A stretch of 64,000 bases of DNA, from NCBI RefSeq assembly GCF_029962835.1, contig NC_080574.1:22232001-22296000 (forward strand). Direction: 5' to 3'. Below the pieces are notes generated by a model, which was given only the letters and a program-made list of their open reading frames with translations, ran no database searches and had not been told where the DNA came from. Source of the stretch: Magnolia sinica (lineage: Eukaryota > Streptophyta > Magnoliopsida > Magnoliales > Magnoliaceae). Below, piece by piece: positions 36,001 to 50,200 of the stretch; the first letter of the stretch is position 1; every line of letters starts with the position of its first letter. The position numbers and the translations under genes were made by a program.

Positions 36001-39000
36001 AGTATTTCTGGGATAGGGTGATAGAGAAAATGGAAAGAAGTTATCCGCATGGAAGTGGCAACATTTGTTTGGAGGAAGTCTGACGCTCATTAAGGCGGTG
36101 CTTGTGAATCTCCCAGTATACTTCTTATCCCTTTTTAGGTGTACAAAGGAAGTCTAAACAAGCTGGAGAGGCTGAGACGTGACTTCTTTTGGCAAGGGGC
36201 TGAGGAAAAGAACAAGTCTCACTTGATGAAGTGGGAGGAGGTCTGCAAACCAGTGTTTTGAATAGTGCCCGTAGTGTAGTGTAGTTACAATGCTACAGTG
36301 TATGCAAATAGCGTAAATCCCTTGTAGCGTTCGCTACAACTATGTAACATGTATCGTAGACTACAATGTACTTTAAAAAAAAAAAGTTTTCTTTAAACCG
36401 TAAGTTTATTTTCATGTAAAATGGTGGTGGCCCATTGTTATTAAATGGTTTAGAACTCAATTTTAAATAAACTTAAAAGTCAACTTAAAAACAAAAGCTT
36501 TCAAAAGAGAGGGTTTTCGAAAACCTCTCTTTCGAAACCCTTAGTTACGATGCCATCACCACTCCACCCCAAATCCTTCTCTTCAATTCTCTCAATCTAC
36601 AAAGCCGTTGAAGGGGAGGTTTTGGCCAATGAATTGACCCTAAAAGAAGGTCCATTTGCTGTGTTTTCAAGATCTTTAGAGCTCAAACGGATGAGAAAAT
36701 CAAATTTCCCCCTTTTCACATCCGCGCGGCTACTAAGTTGATTTTTTTTTTTGTTGATTGAATCTCTTCTCAAGTTTGATAGCGTTCTTGCTCCTTAATA
36801 TTTGTTAACGAGTTCTTTTTCATTTTGAATGAAGATTTATTGTTTCTGTTGGTTTTTTTTTTTGTTTTTTTGTTTGTCATTTTAGGATACCAATTACTAT
36901 GCAAAGTTGTCGGATGAGGGTTACCATCCAATTTTTATTTTTTTTCACTTTTGTTTTACAAGTTTGTTGTCGTGTGTGCATGGCATGTTACTTTGCATGC
37001 TATAGGATAGGGGTTGCCATGTCATTTTTTAGGTGTTGCTTTATCCTATATTCCTATTTGATATTTATAATATTTATCCTAATTTTAAAATAAAAAGTAG
37101 AAGTGTCATGTAGCTTATGCTACACGCTATGTAACTTATGCTCCACGATATAGAGGGTTGAACGCTATGCGACACACTACTGCTATTTAAAACACTACTG
37201 CAAACCTTATGAAGAAGGGGGTGCAATAGGAAGGAAGATGGAGGTGATGTATAAAGCGCTCTTGGGTAGGTGTCACTGGAGGTTTGGCATGGAAGAGGGC
37301 AGGTTATGGAAGGAAGTGGTTGTAACGAAGTACGGAGCTTCGAAAAAGGGCTTGGTGGACTAAGGAGTCTTCCTTATATTTGGCATTGATGGTTTGGAAG
37401 GGGATCTCCACGCTTAGGAACATTTTTGTGGAAGGAATAGGGTTCTCTCTGGGACCCTGGGTAAGGAAGAAGAGTTAGATTCTAGGATGATGTGTGGCTG
37501 GGTGATAGAGCACTTCGTGAAGACCATCTGAGGCTAGCCAAGCTTTCCCCTATTGCAAACATTCCTATTGCCATGTGTTGCTTGATCGCGGGTAATGGAG
37601 TGGCTTGGACCCCTCCGCGTCGAAGGAATCTTCTAGTAGAGGAAGAAGAGGAAATCATTGACCCGTCGATGAGGCTATTGGCATCTTCCCTTCTCCTTCA
37701 TCTACGGATGCCATGGTTTGGATCAACAAGAAGTTTGGGCAGTTCTCAGTTTTTTCCTGTTACGATTTGCTCTGTCGGCCTATGCATGCAGTGGTATCGC
37801 GCACACTTCTCTCCTTTGGTCCCATGGGGCCCCTCCAAAGGTCACAACTTTGGCTTGGCTGGTGGGAAGAAGGAAGGCCTTATAGTCGATACTTTGCGGA
37901 AAAAAGGGAGATGATAATTACTAATGTGTGCATCCTTTGCATGTAGAATGGGGGATCAAACGACCACATTCATTGCCCCTTTGTGTGTGAGTTTTGGGAC
38001 AAGATGGTGGACTGCTTTGGTGTCTTGTGGGTGATGCCAAAGTTGATAGAAGGCCCTTTGCTTGCTTGGCACAGGGGTGGGGTGGGGAAAAGAGGGACGA
38101 AAGTCTGGAGATGGGCATTATTGGCTTGTCTATGGGCCTTATGGGGGGAAAGGAATAGTCAATGTTTTGTAACCGCAACAGGGTGGTTGCAGATGTTGTT
38201 AGGCAGGCTAAGCTAGATGTTGTGGATTGGGCCTCGGGGTCCCAAGTTGTGGGAGATTGTTCTTCTTATTCAGCTTCTCGGGCTGTTTGTAATTCTTTAG
38301 GCCTCCTCAGCCTTTAATCAATAAAATTGTAACCCTTTAAAAAAAGAAAAAAAAAAGCCCCCCCATGGAAAACTGTGGAAAAAACTCCACGGTCCACTGT
38401 TTTGCAACTAGGTTTCCATAAAAGTTGTTTTGCTTTTCATTTGCGTTTGTTTGGGTAGAAGTTTGTTTTAGAGTGGAAACCAAAAGGAAAACTCAGCGGT
38501 CCGTTGGTGCCCTTGAGAAAGAGAAGAAATGCACGTGGATTAGTGTGCATTACTAGAAACTTCTTCAATGACCAGTTCATAGTTCTGAATAATTTGTGTA
38601 AATCAGGAAAACCATTTCATTCTCATTTAACATTCTCCACACATTTTCTTGGTAACCATTTTTAACATGCTTGAAGTTTTAGATATACATAGTGAATCTT
38701 GCTCGGGAATCAGCAGTAAATTCTTATGACATCCAGATACATGTATATGCTCAAGGTATCATGTTGGATGCAACAAGGCACCAAATACCAATACAGGCAC
38801 CAGACACCCTAGGATACTTGTGGGAAATGCTTTATCTAAATGCTATTGTATTAGGTTCCTTGTTTTTGAAACTGAGGCATTTTTCTTTCTTTCTTGCAAT
38901 AACATGTGTGTGTTTGGCTGTTAAGTTATAAACTTTAACAATTTCATTAAATCTAGATGGCAGAATGATTAAATAACTTCTTCTTTTTTTTAATTATTAT

Positions 39001-42000
39001 TGTTATAAATAAAACTAAATAAAGTGAATGAATTTCAAGTAAAAATCATAACAATAAGTACGAATAGCATGTTACAAATGGGATAGCCACATCCATATCA
39101 TATCTGCACCCTGAACTTTCAAGAAATGGAGGATTGTAACCCCATTGTCATATCCATAGCTGTACCAGTATGCATATCTAGGTCGCGTAGGTAAATTTGT
39201 CGATCTGCTGACTCACTGCTTCATTGAGCCGATTCACATTAACTCGAATGATAGTTCTGAGTTGCCGTAACGTGGATGAAGTATGCTGTCCCTCAAAAGG
39301 ACGAACACGAAGCATTTGCCCTGATTGATGCGAATGAAAAGCCAGCCTGATTTGCGTTAACACAAATGACCATGCCATGCCGATCTGCATTCAGGCGAAT
39401 GGTCCTTGTCCAGCCACCAGTGTCTTTTTAGATATTTTTACAGATAGATTATGACCTCTTTGACTTCTATTTCCTGGATCAAAATCATATCTACTTTATT
39501 GGAATTGGATGTAATGCTAGCGGTAGAAGCTAGTCGCCAGAAGCGAAGCAATCTTCTGGGCTGGGAAGGAGGCCTTTTTTTCTAGCACGGAAGCTACCAC
39601 TTATAAAATGTATGAATGAATAAGGCATTAGCATTAGAAAGACTACAGAAGCATTGCGGGCCAACTACAAGACTATGACTATACAATCCAAGTCATGAGT
39701 GATTTTTGTTGTTTCAGTTCTGTATGGTGGCCCTCATAGGGTGTCTTGTGTGTAATCTGTTTATGCTCCTGTACAGAACTGTTATGATGGATCCATATCC
39801 TTTTATGGAGCTTATATACTTCGTAACCCAAAGTATTTAACACGTGTTTCGCCTTTTCTTTTTTTAGGAATTATGCAGTCTGGACCTCTAGTTTATTGAA
39901 AGATCTATTCTGCAAGAAACACAGGGGTTCTACAGGTCTTTGTAGTGTTTCTGTTCCTTGGGAAACATCATTGAAGACGTGTTTAGAGGAGTTTGCGATG
40001 AATCAGCATAGATCGTCCTTACTGAATGGATCTGTTGAAGCACATCGATGGAACAGTCACACTGTTGGGTACTTTCTGTCACTTAAATCCATTTTCTTCT
40101 AGTATACATGCGTTTTTAATTAATTAAATTTTTTTATGGTAACGTCTTTGTACTGATACCGTTAAAAAAATGTCTTTGTACTAATTATAGTGAGGAGAAT
40201 GGATGTACAGAGAGATGTGTGCACAGATATGCATCAACACAATCAAGTTGGACGTATAAATGCTTATGTCATGAATTGAAACTATATGTGCCTCATAAAG
40301 AGCTAAAGATCATTTTTTGTCTTCTCTAATTTGGTTTCTGTTTAGGGTCAACCAGTGTCGTATGAAGATGGGCTCGATTGTTACCGGTGTAGGAGATAAG
40401 GTAGGGGTTTTCTAAAACGAATATCATCTTCTTTGCTCTACTAGACTTGCATTTGATGTGATTCCTTTTACCGTCCAACGGGGCAAAGGTTTGTCGCTGG
40501 TCGTCTTTTGCATAGATGATGTTCTGTTGTTCAAATTTCATCCAAACTTCCAAAAAGAAGTGTAAGAGTTACTTTTATTGTTCTGTTTTCTTATACTTGC
40601 AATCTAAACCTAAGATAGCTCTATTCACCCTTAAAAAATATGATTTTTTTTTTTCTCACAACTAGAATTTGACAGGAAAGCAAAAGGAAACAAGTGATAA
40701 ATAGAAACACAGACATCCCCATTACAACAGAAGGAGAGAGAATCCCCACTCACCAATTACAACAATGTGTTAGCCATTCTTTGGGATGTGCATGTTAAAT
40801 TTGGATGTGTCCTATCCATTCCTCTTGATTCATGATTTTCAAACATTCCATATATTCAAAAAATAAAAAATCTGAATTATATATAATTATTGTGTTCAAC
40901 TTTAGAAATGTTTTTCATTACCTGATGAGTGTTGTTGATTCTTGCTCTCTTTCTTTCTGTTGCATTGGATTTCATGTAGTTTCTTTGGATTGAAATGATG
41001 CTAGGTACTACGTATGTGGTCTTCAGAAAGCTACAAATGTCTGGGAGAGTATTCTATTCCAAACATGGCTTCTTTAGTTGATTTTGACTTCGAAGAGAGC
41101 AAGGTAAAGTTGTCATTAGAAATGAATGGGTTCATGTTTGATTACATGCTTGTGTATGCTCATAAATTTATGACTTCCTTTTTTTTTTTTTTTTGGATAA
41201 ACGAGTGAAAATTTATACTCATTCTGACTTGCGTGTACAAATATTTCACAAGTATAATCCATTACATATACAGATTTACCTCCATTTTCAGAAGTACACG
41301 AACATTCGGATGCTGATATCCTTGCATGTTGTTAGTTCCTAGAAGAGTTGATTAGGTGAATGATTTTGATGACCCATTACAAAAATGATTGCCCATTCAG
41401 GCTTCTCTATATTTTAGGAGAATAATCTCATAATTCCTAAAATAGCCTCATCTAGATGGGTATATTACAAATAGCATAACATAAGAACGACATTCTATGG
41501 CACATAGTTAAAAGAGGGAGATAAAAACATGAAAATCTTCCACGACATCACAAACACTAGGGCAAGGAGCAATCGGATTTGTAGTGTTATGGAGAATGGC
41601 AAAAGGGTGGATGACAAAAGTCAGGTTTGTGATACCATCCTACAGTTCTACAAATAGCTTTTAGAAGATGAAGATGGAAGAGGCTTAGATCAGACGACTT
41701 GTCATTCAATCAGATCTCTTTGGCGGAAGCGGAAGATCTTGAAAAGCCTTTTTCCATGAAGGAAATTAAAGAGGATGTGGACTTCTTGGTGGCGGACAAC
41801 GCATTGTGGTGGACTATTTTTTGATCGCTCTGTACCAAATCTTTTGGGAGGTTGTGAAAGTAGATGTGTTCAATTTTATTTTTGAGGTCAGTGACAGAGG
41901 CCGACTATCCTTGGAGTTGGGAGCTTCCTTTATCGCCATCTTCCTGGAGATTGAGGGTGCTGAGAGTCTTTGGGACCTTAGGCCTATCAGTTTGATCTAG

Positions 42001-44201
42001 CAATTTGATTGGCAACCCCTAGAAGATTTTAGCTAAAATTTTGGCTTCAAGGTTTATGGGTGGCGCTTGACCAGGTTGTCTTAGAGACGTAGGGTGCCTT
42101 TGTAGTTGGAAAGGCAAATCTTGGATAGCGACATAGCATGCTCATTGTCCATGAGACGTAGGGTGGTGCTTGACTAGGCTGTCTCAGAGACATAGGGTGC
42201 CTTTGTAGCTAGAAAGGCAAATCTTAGATAGCATGCTCATTGTCCATGAGTGTCTCGATGCTCGCAATAGAGAAAAAGAAGGGCATTGTGTGTAAGTTAG
42301 ACATAGAGAAGGCTTATGACCACATTTGTTGGGAATTTCTTGACTACATGTTGGAAAGACTAGGTTGCGGGTCCAAGTGGCGGAGGTGGATGCAAGAGTG
42401 TGTTAGGTCAGTGAAATTCTTTGTGCTAGTCAATGGCTCTCCAAATGGTTGTTTTAAGGCATCTGGAGGTCTAAGGTAGAGGGATCCGCTTTCTCTTTTC
42501 CTATTTGTGGAGGCGGCAGAGGCATTGAGTAGGAAACTGAGTCGGGGTCAAGCAATTGGTTAAGTGGCTTTAGGGTGGGCAGAGGAGATCTTCAAATTTT
42601 GCATCTTCAATTTACCGATGATACCATTCTTTTGCGGCATAGAGGAAGAATATGTGGATAACTTAAGAAAATTAGTAAGATGTTTTGAAGTGGTCTCCGT
42701 TCTTAAAGTGAACATGGCCAAGAGTGAAATGTTAGGAGCGGGCACATCCAAGGAGGAGGTGGATCACTGGGCTACGGTTTTTGGGTGTCGGGCTGGTTCC
42801 TTCCCGACAACATATTTGGGGCTTTTGCTTTGCATTTGAAAGCCTGCGAAACACATGTGAGAGAGAGAGAGAGAGAGCCAACATCTTTCTTTGCGTGGGA
42901 GGCTCACATTGATTAAGCCTCTTTATCTAATAGTTCCCTCTATTATCTCTCTCTTCAAATGAATGGTGTCTATGTTGAGTAGGTTTGATAAGTGGAGGAG
43001 AGATTTTTTTTTTTTTGGTGGCAATGAGGGGAAGAGAAGTAGAAGTTTCATCTCTTAAATTGGGAGGAGGTGTGCAAGGCATACTGGGAAGGAGTAAAAA
43101 ATCTAGCATTGGTGAATTGAACACTTCTTGGAAAATGGGTTTGGAGATTTGTCATGGAGGAAGGAAGATTGTGGAGGGAGGTTATAGCTAGTAAATATGG
43201 AGTTTAGGATGGGGTTTGGTGGGTAAAGGAGTTGTCGATATACATGGCATTGGGCTTTTGGAGAGGGGTTGCTAGAATGACCGACACTATCAAGTAAGGT
43301 GTGCGCTTTGCTTGTGGGGATGGCAGAAGGATATATTTTTGGGAGGAATATGTGTTTGGGGAAAGACCTCCTAGGGAAGTATTCTTGAGGCTTTCCATTT
43401 TGGCCTTGGATGTGGGAGTAACTGTCAATAGTTGTTTCACCTGTTTGGGCAATGGCATGGTTTGTGCTCTTCCATGCTGAAGGAATTTGATAGATGACAA
43501 AACATATGAGTATGCACAGTTGTTGGCATGCCTTCATGGCTTTGAGCCTTCTTCGGGCGAGAGAGGGTCGACGGCATGGTCATTGGACAAGTGAGGCAGA
43601 TTCTTTGTTTGATCCTTCTATTGCACACTTGGTAGCCCTGCGATGGAAGCAAGTGGGGGCTACTCACTGTTCATGTAGTTCTATTGGGCCCCTCCCAAGG
43701 TCACGGCATTTGCGGGGTTGGTGGGGAGGAATACGATCTTAACAATAAATAATTTACAAAAAAGATTGATGGTGTTGCCCAATTGTTGTCTGATGTGCTT
43801 GAGGGATGCGGAGATGGTGGACCATTTGCTTATTGCTTGCTTTTTTTCCTTGAAAGTGTGGGAAAAAGCCTTAGCTTCCTTTGGAATGATGTGGGTGATG
43901 CTAAGGACAGTTGCAAACCTTCTTCTTGCTTGGCATGGGGGAGGCTTCGGGAAGAAGAAGAGAGTGGTGTGGAGAATGGTCTTGCTAGCAATATTTTAGG
44001 CCATTTGGGGGGACAGGAACAACTGGAGTTTCAGGAACAAAATATGGTCGAAAGCAGAATGTATATAATAGAGCAAGGATGGATGTAATCAGTTGGGTTT
44101 CCTGTCTTAATTTTAGTCAAAATGATTGGCCTCTACTCCTTGGGCTTTAGACTTTAGTTCATTGTAATTCTTTGAGCTTTGGCTTCTTTTCTGATAAATT
44201 C

Positions 44202-44243
<42 letters not shown>

Positions 44244-47200
44244 AAAAGAAAAAAAAAAAGAACAAAAGAATGACATTCTGTAAATGGTGTATAACATTGT
44301 TGCAGAGATATGTAGGTCTCCCTTCAAGCTGAACCATAAATATCAAGGGTTCAGAGCTTACCCAATATCAATTGCTGCCAATCGCTTCCAAGAGCATTAG
44401 CTAGCTGCCTGCCAATTGATGAATTGACTTTACTAAGGGCCTGTTTGATAGCATATCTCCAAAGAAATTCGGATCGTTTTAAATGACTACAAGCTTTGAC
44501 AACATGGGGCCCAAGATGCCATGACATTTTTCTGTCCTTTGATGCCAAAGCTCGCTCATACATGATACATTACTGTTCGACCTGACAGCTATAGGAAACA
44601 GATTCCCATGTTAAGGCCTCTCTCCACTATAGACGTAAGGAAATGAAATCGAGCCTTGGGCATTTGTCAAAGTGTGTTGGAACCTAAAAGGATCCAAATC
44701 TCTTTAGATCTTTGCAACTTGCAAACATAAATAGGCCCTAAAGTACGACTTACAATCACCTTTCTTCCCCTCCAAGTTATTTGGATGTTTGGATGAAGGA
44801 TCTTGAATATAGAGGCTTAAAAATTAACCGAACCAAGATGGAGTATTTTAATGTTACTCTAGTAGCAATGGCCATGGAGGCAAAACTACTGTTAAAATCT
44901 ATATCTTGGTTCTATTAGGGCTGTCAACAATCCAGGCCAGGGTTTTCTTAGGCCTGTTTTGTGAACTGTTTGGGCTGGGCCGGGGTGGCTGGGCCTATTC
45001 AAAATTTTGTGTTTGCTTGGCCTAAGCCTGGGCCATTGACAACCCTAGCTTTGTTATTCAAAAGGATGGAGAAATCGGTGAGGATGCTTCTTATAAAATA
45101 AGAACTAGGTGGAAGAAGTGGAGATGTTCCTTTGCTGTGTTGTGTGATTGCTTGTGCTAGTGAAATTTAAAGGATGTTTTTATAAGAGTACTATTGGACC
45201 GGCTATGCCATAAGGGGTAGTGTTGGGCAATTAGAAGGCAGCATGAGCAATGATTGAATGCTTGAAGAGATGGGGATGTTGAGATGAATGTGTGGGAATC
45301 AAGGTTTTCAATAATGGTAATGGTGGCCGTAATGGCTAGACTTTATGGCCGTTACAATATGGTCTGTAACGGCCCTATAACGGTAAATAAAAAAAATAGA
45401 AAAATACAAAATAAAAAAGTAAAGGAAGAAAATTTATTGGCCCCATATCGGAATGTTACAGGCCGTTATGGCTCCATATCGGCCTGTTACAGGCCCATAA
45501 CAGCTGTTTCAGGCCCTTTACGGGCCATTTTTCCAAAATGGCACTATGGCCTTGTATCATGTAATGGCTCTCTCCGCTACCATTACATAATGGCTGTTGT
45601 GTAACCTTTTGGAATAACATGGTAGGATGACTAGGAAGAATAGACTTAACAATGTGATGTGCAAGATGATAGTCAACAAAAATCTAAATTATACATGCCA
45701 CTTGGAAGCTAAAAGACTTACAACAGATCCTAAATGTGGAGAAACATCAAGATAGGGGACATGGAACCCAAGGGCCTTTTTGGTTGTACGTGTGATATTG
45801 CTAGATATACGGCCTTGTATACATTCATGCAAATAGCTTTGTACATGTGATATTGCATCTCTTGTAGACAGTCATGTATGGGTGGTTGGGGCTGTCATGT
45901 ACACGAATGTACTGTTCCAGAAGTGATTGCTATATCTATGAATTTCTTGACAAGATAATACCTGCCTAATAATAATTTTTGAGGTCTTCTATTGACATTG
46001 GAACTTATCAGGCTCAATCTTCATCATATGTTTGTAAGAACCCAAAGGAAAATTAAAATCTGTTGTCCTCATGCAGCAATTGAGATTGTTCTCCTTCTCA
46101 CATTCATATGGGTTCTAATGCGTCCATTTTTCAACATATGATCCATATGTCAACTCTTTTTCGTCTTTTGTATCATGAACGTGGATGGTTAGTCAAGAAA
46201 CAATTATATGTAAATAACTAATTGTTTTGTATGCTTATTTTATATGGTACTTTGTAGGGTTGGTAATGGGCTGGTCCTAATTGGGCTGACAAGGCCCTGG
46301 CCAGTATATGGATGGGCTGGGCGAGGGCTGGTCTTATAAAGAAAAGATTTAATGGTTAAAGGTTTGAAATAATTCGATCTAAGAATTTTCTTTGGGGAAT
46401 CCTCCATATCATGGTTTTGAATATTGGTATCGGTTGGCGTATTGTCCTAGCGTAAAAATGATACGATACAGTGTCGTGTATCGATGTCAGGCCCGTATCG
46501 ATCAGATTTTTTTAAAAAGCAAAAATAATATGAAAAAATATTAGAAAAATAAGAAAAAATGAGATATTCAAGAATTTATCATTTTTGTATTTTGACCATG
46601 TATTCAATGGTGTATCGGACCATTCTTTGATGACAATGTTGTCTGTCGATTTAACTTGTTGAAGGTCAACTAAATGGGCCCTAATCAAATACAAATCAAG
46701 CATGATTTGGTGAACAATGACCCATTAAATTGAAATACAACAAAAAGAAGATGAAAATATAAAAAAAGAAAGTGAAGGTTTACTCTTCTTTCCGATTTTT
46801 TTCATAATGGTCCACTTCGCTTTGATTTGTCAAATCCCATTCAAATTATATGTTTTGATCTCAAAATAGGTCTAGATCTAGCCTAAAATAAGTTTTTAAG
46901 CTTCTTCCATGGTTTAAACGAAAAAAAGAAGAAGAAGAAGATAAGACGTGCAAAATTTTGATTTTGATTTTTTTCAAAATTGGGCTTTTATAGGCGTAAC
47001 TTCCTATATTGGCTGATATGGGTCGGTTTTTTCATATCGGACCGATATGACCCCATATCGTGTATCGGCTCGTGCTGATATGGATACGATACGGCTATAT
47101 CGGCCGATGCGATACCGATATTCATATCCGTGCTCCAGCCTCCATCTACAATGAGTCTATCATATAACCGGTTTGGATAATTGAAACATGACCCCATACC

Positions 47201-50200
47201 AGATGAGTGTCTTTAAACTACACATGGACATTGAATTGGAAACACATACAATTTTCTTTAAACTGTTGATTCTTTTTGTATAATGGTGGTTCACTTGATT
47301 GGATTGGGGCAATAGGCAGGGCCTGACCATTCATCATTGGCCAGGTCCTGGCCCAAACACCAGGTCCTAGATTGCAAGCCTGGGCCCGGCCTAGGCACCC
47401 GGTCTAGATTGCAAGACTGGGCCTGGCTGTCAGGCCAAGTTTAGGGACACAGGCCCTGACCCTACAGCGTCTGGCAGTCTGGATCATTGCCACCCTTAGT
47501 CCTTTGCTTCGCTTCATTAACAAAAGTGAGTTTTCATTGGTGCTGAGAAAAGAAGAACCGATAATGTTGTATGTTGCTCTAGTGCTAGGGTATTCTTAAA
47601 AATTGGTGAAAAAATGCATGTTCTGTATGAGGTCTGAATTGCCGTTCAGTCTTAAGCTTTGGCAATCCTATATTTTCAAAAGATTGGCATGAAGGTAGCT
47701 GTAAAGAAATTAGAACTTCATATTTTCACTTGTTCTAAATACATTATATCATCATCAACAAATTTCTTCCTCGGGTTTTAAATTTACATGGTTTTAATAT
47801 GAATTGATTTGTTAAACATTCTAAAAAAAAGAAGGAAAAGAAAAGAAAAAAAAAAAAAAGTTGATTTGTATGTTTTAAGCTAGATAATTTTCTATTTTCT
47901 CAAACCTTCTTCTGCTATACAGATTGTTGGTCTGGTAGGAACCCGTATATGCATCTGGAGGTGTCACGGCAAAAGAAGTATGTTTCCTTCGAAAGAAGGT
48001 ACATTTTCACGAGGCTTATGCATGCGGTGGGTGATTGGACGCTCAAACTGTTCTTGATGAAACTGCAATGTTTTAATAGCATATCATACTATAATGTTTT
48101 AGCTGCTGATAAAGGAAAACACTTGGTGAGATATATGTGCTATACATAAACTCTTCTATTTTATTAGTGTTCATAGCACAAACACATAAGTGATATGATA
48201 AACTCGCAGGTATGAATGGATGAACTGGATGATAGTATATATTTAAAATATGATTGACAGTCATAATCAACCAACTTCACCCTTAAACCATTGGACATGA
48301 TTCTTTTTTTTTTACTTTTTTTTTCCCTGCAAAATTGATACCATAGGATCCCCTTCCCTGTCCTTCTTATGGGCTTGTTTCATGCTGCAGCTATATAGAT
48401 CCTGAGGCTGTTATTGGATGCGAAGATGGGACAGCTCGTGTATTTGATATGTATAGTCAGCGTTGTTCTCGTATTATCAGGTATATGCAATAAAAAGTAT
48501 ATGCTGCTGTTTATATTTTGTAACTCTTGCTCCCTTGAAACCAGAGGTTGGCATTTGTTATCAAGATTGGTAGTGAAGATGCCAACTGGGGGAAGATACA
48601 CAATCTTCATTCTTAAGTTGAGTCATAATTCGTCTGGTAAGCTTTTGAGTTCCTTGACTGACTTCTGTTAGTGTATACAGCGGCAAGCCAGTTCTTCAAG
48701 AAACTGCTAGTGACCTACTTTCATTAACTACAAACTTTTTTGAGATTGGTACAATTTGAAAATCAATTCCTAGTGTAAAAAAGTACTTGAGCTTGACTTT
48801 GATGAGTATTTAGTATATCCAACGTAATTTTTTAATATATTAATGATCATCTGATAGTATGACTGGTTACAATGTCAAAAGTGTTGGTCAAATGCTTATG
48901 GTGAAAATGGTATAATTTAAGATGGCAGTATTGAGTGTGTGATACTAGATCATTGCCTCTCATCCATGCTTGCCCATTTGAGGCAAGTGCAATCAGTGAA
49001 GAAACTAAAATTTGGCTATTTCCTACTTGGTTATTAAAGTATGCTTCTTGTGACTTGCATAAACTACCATTTGCCCCTATTTGTCATGGCTTGCTTTAAT
49101 AAGCAGGTAAGGGTGAAGTTTCCCAACTGTTTTTGATTGACAGTCACTTTGTATGAATAGCCTCATCTTAGAGCAGGAGTACAGTTCATTCCCTATAAAT
49201 CTTGAGCAATTATCATTGTGAAAGTACTAGAATCTTATGCAGATTTGACCAAATTGTGCCACATCCGTTAAGACTTGCCAAGATCTAGTGGAATTGCATC
49301 AATTTGGCAAGGCTAACGTAGAGCCATTCCTAACAATACCCAAATATCGTGCTGGTGTACGATTAATTAGATTTTCCTGTTTTCATGGAGTCAGTTTTAA
49401 AAGGAAAATTTATGATATTCACAGATTTCGGCACCCTGTTTATGAGCAACTGAACAAATTATGGTGAGTTCAACTGAACTAATTTTACAAATTCACTGAC
49501 TGAACAACACTAATTATTTATTGTGGCGAGTTCAAGTGAGAAACGAAACAAATTATGCTTACCTGTAATGCTTGTTCAACTTGATGAGTAGCTGGTCTTA
49601 ACATACAAAAAATTATACACATGTACACATGAATCCATGTATCAGTTTTCATATGAAGGTTGTATCTTTCTATTTTGGTGCATCATATTTTACATCGCCT
49701 GCATTATTTAACAAGAAAATCTTTGGTTGGGTCTATCATTATCATCATCTAAGCCTTATCCCAATTCCCAACTAATTGGGGACACGAATCATGTTCCGCC
49801 ATTTCGCTCTATTAAGGGTCACATAACTTATGTTATACCACTGGTTATCATGTCTTTTTTTTTTTTACTACCTCCACTCACGTCTATGGCTTCTTCTTTT
49901 TTTCTTCCCACTTTGATATGTGATGCAGATGAAGCTTATTTATATGCTGCTTAATGTTATTTGCACTTTCTATCAAATCTCTCATGTAATAATTCTTGCA
50001 TTTGCTACTTTACAGGATGCATTCTGGGCCAATAACATGCTTGGCTTTGACTGATGAGCTGATTCTCAGTGGCTCTTCCCTTGGCAGTATAACTGTCGCA
50101 GGTCTTTCATCCGATCAAAGGGTAGCTTGCCTGAAGTCGTCCACTGCTCCAACAGGTGTTCTTTATGTGCTTGTACTAAAGGGTTAATAAGTGATGAAAC

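Noticed and set aside
47949-48149. Open frame MHLEVSRQKK, with a twin at 62346
   Set aside because: It is the wrong frame of exon 5 of the F-box/WD40 gene and of its duplicate.
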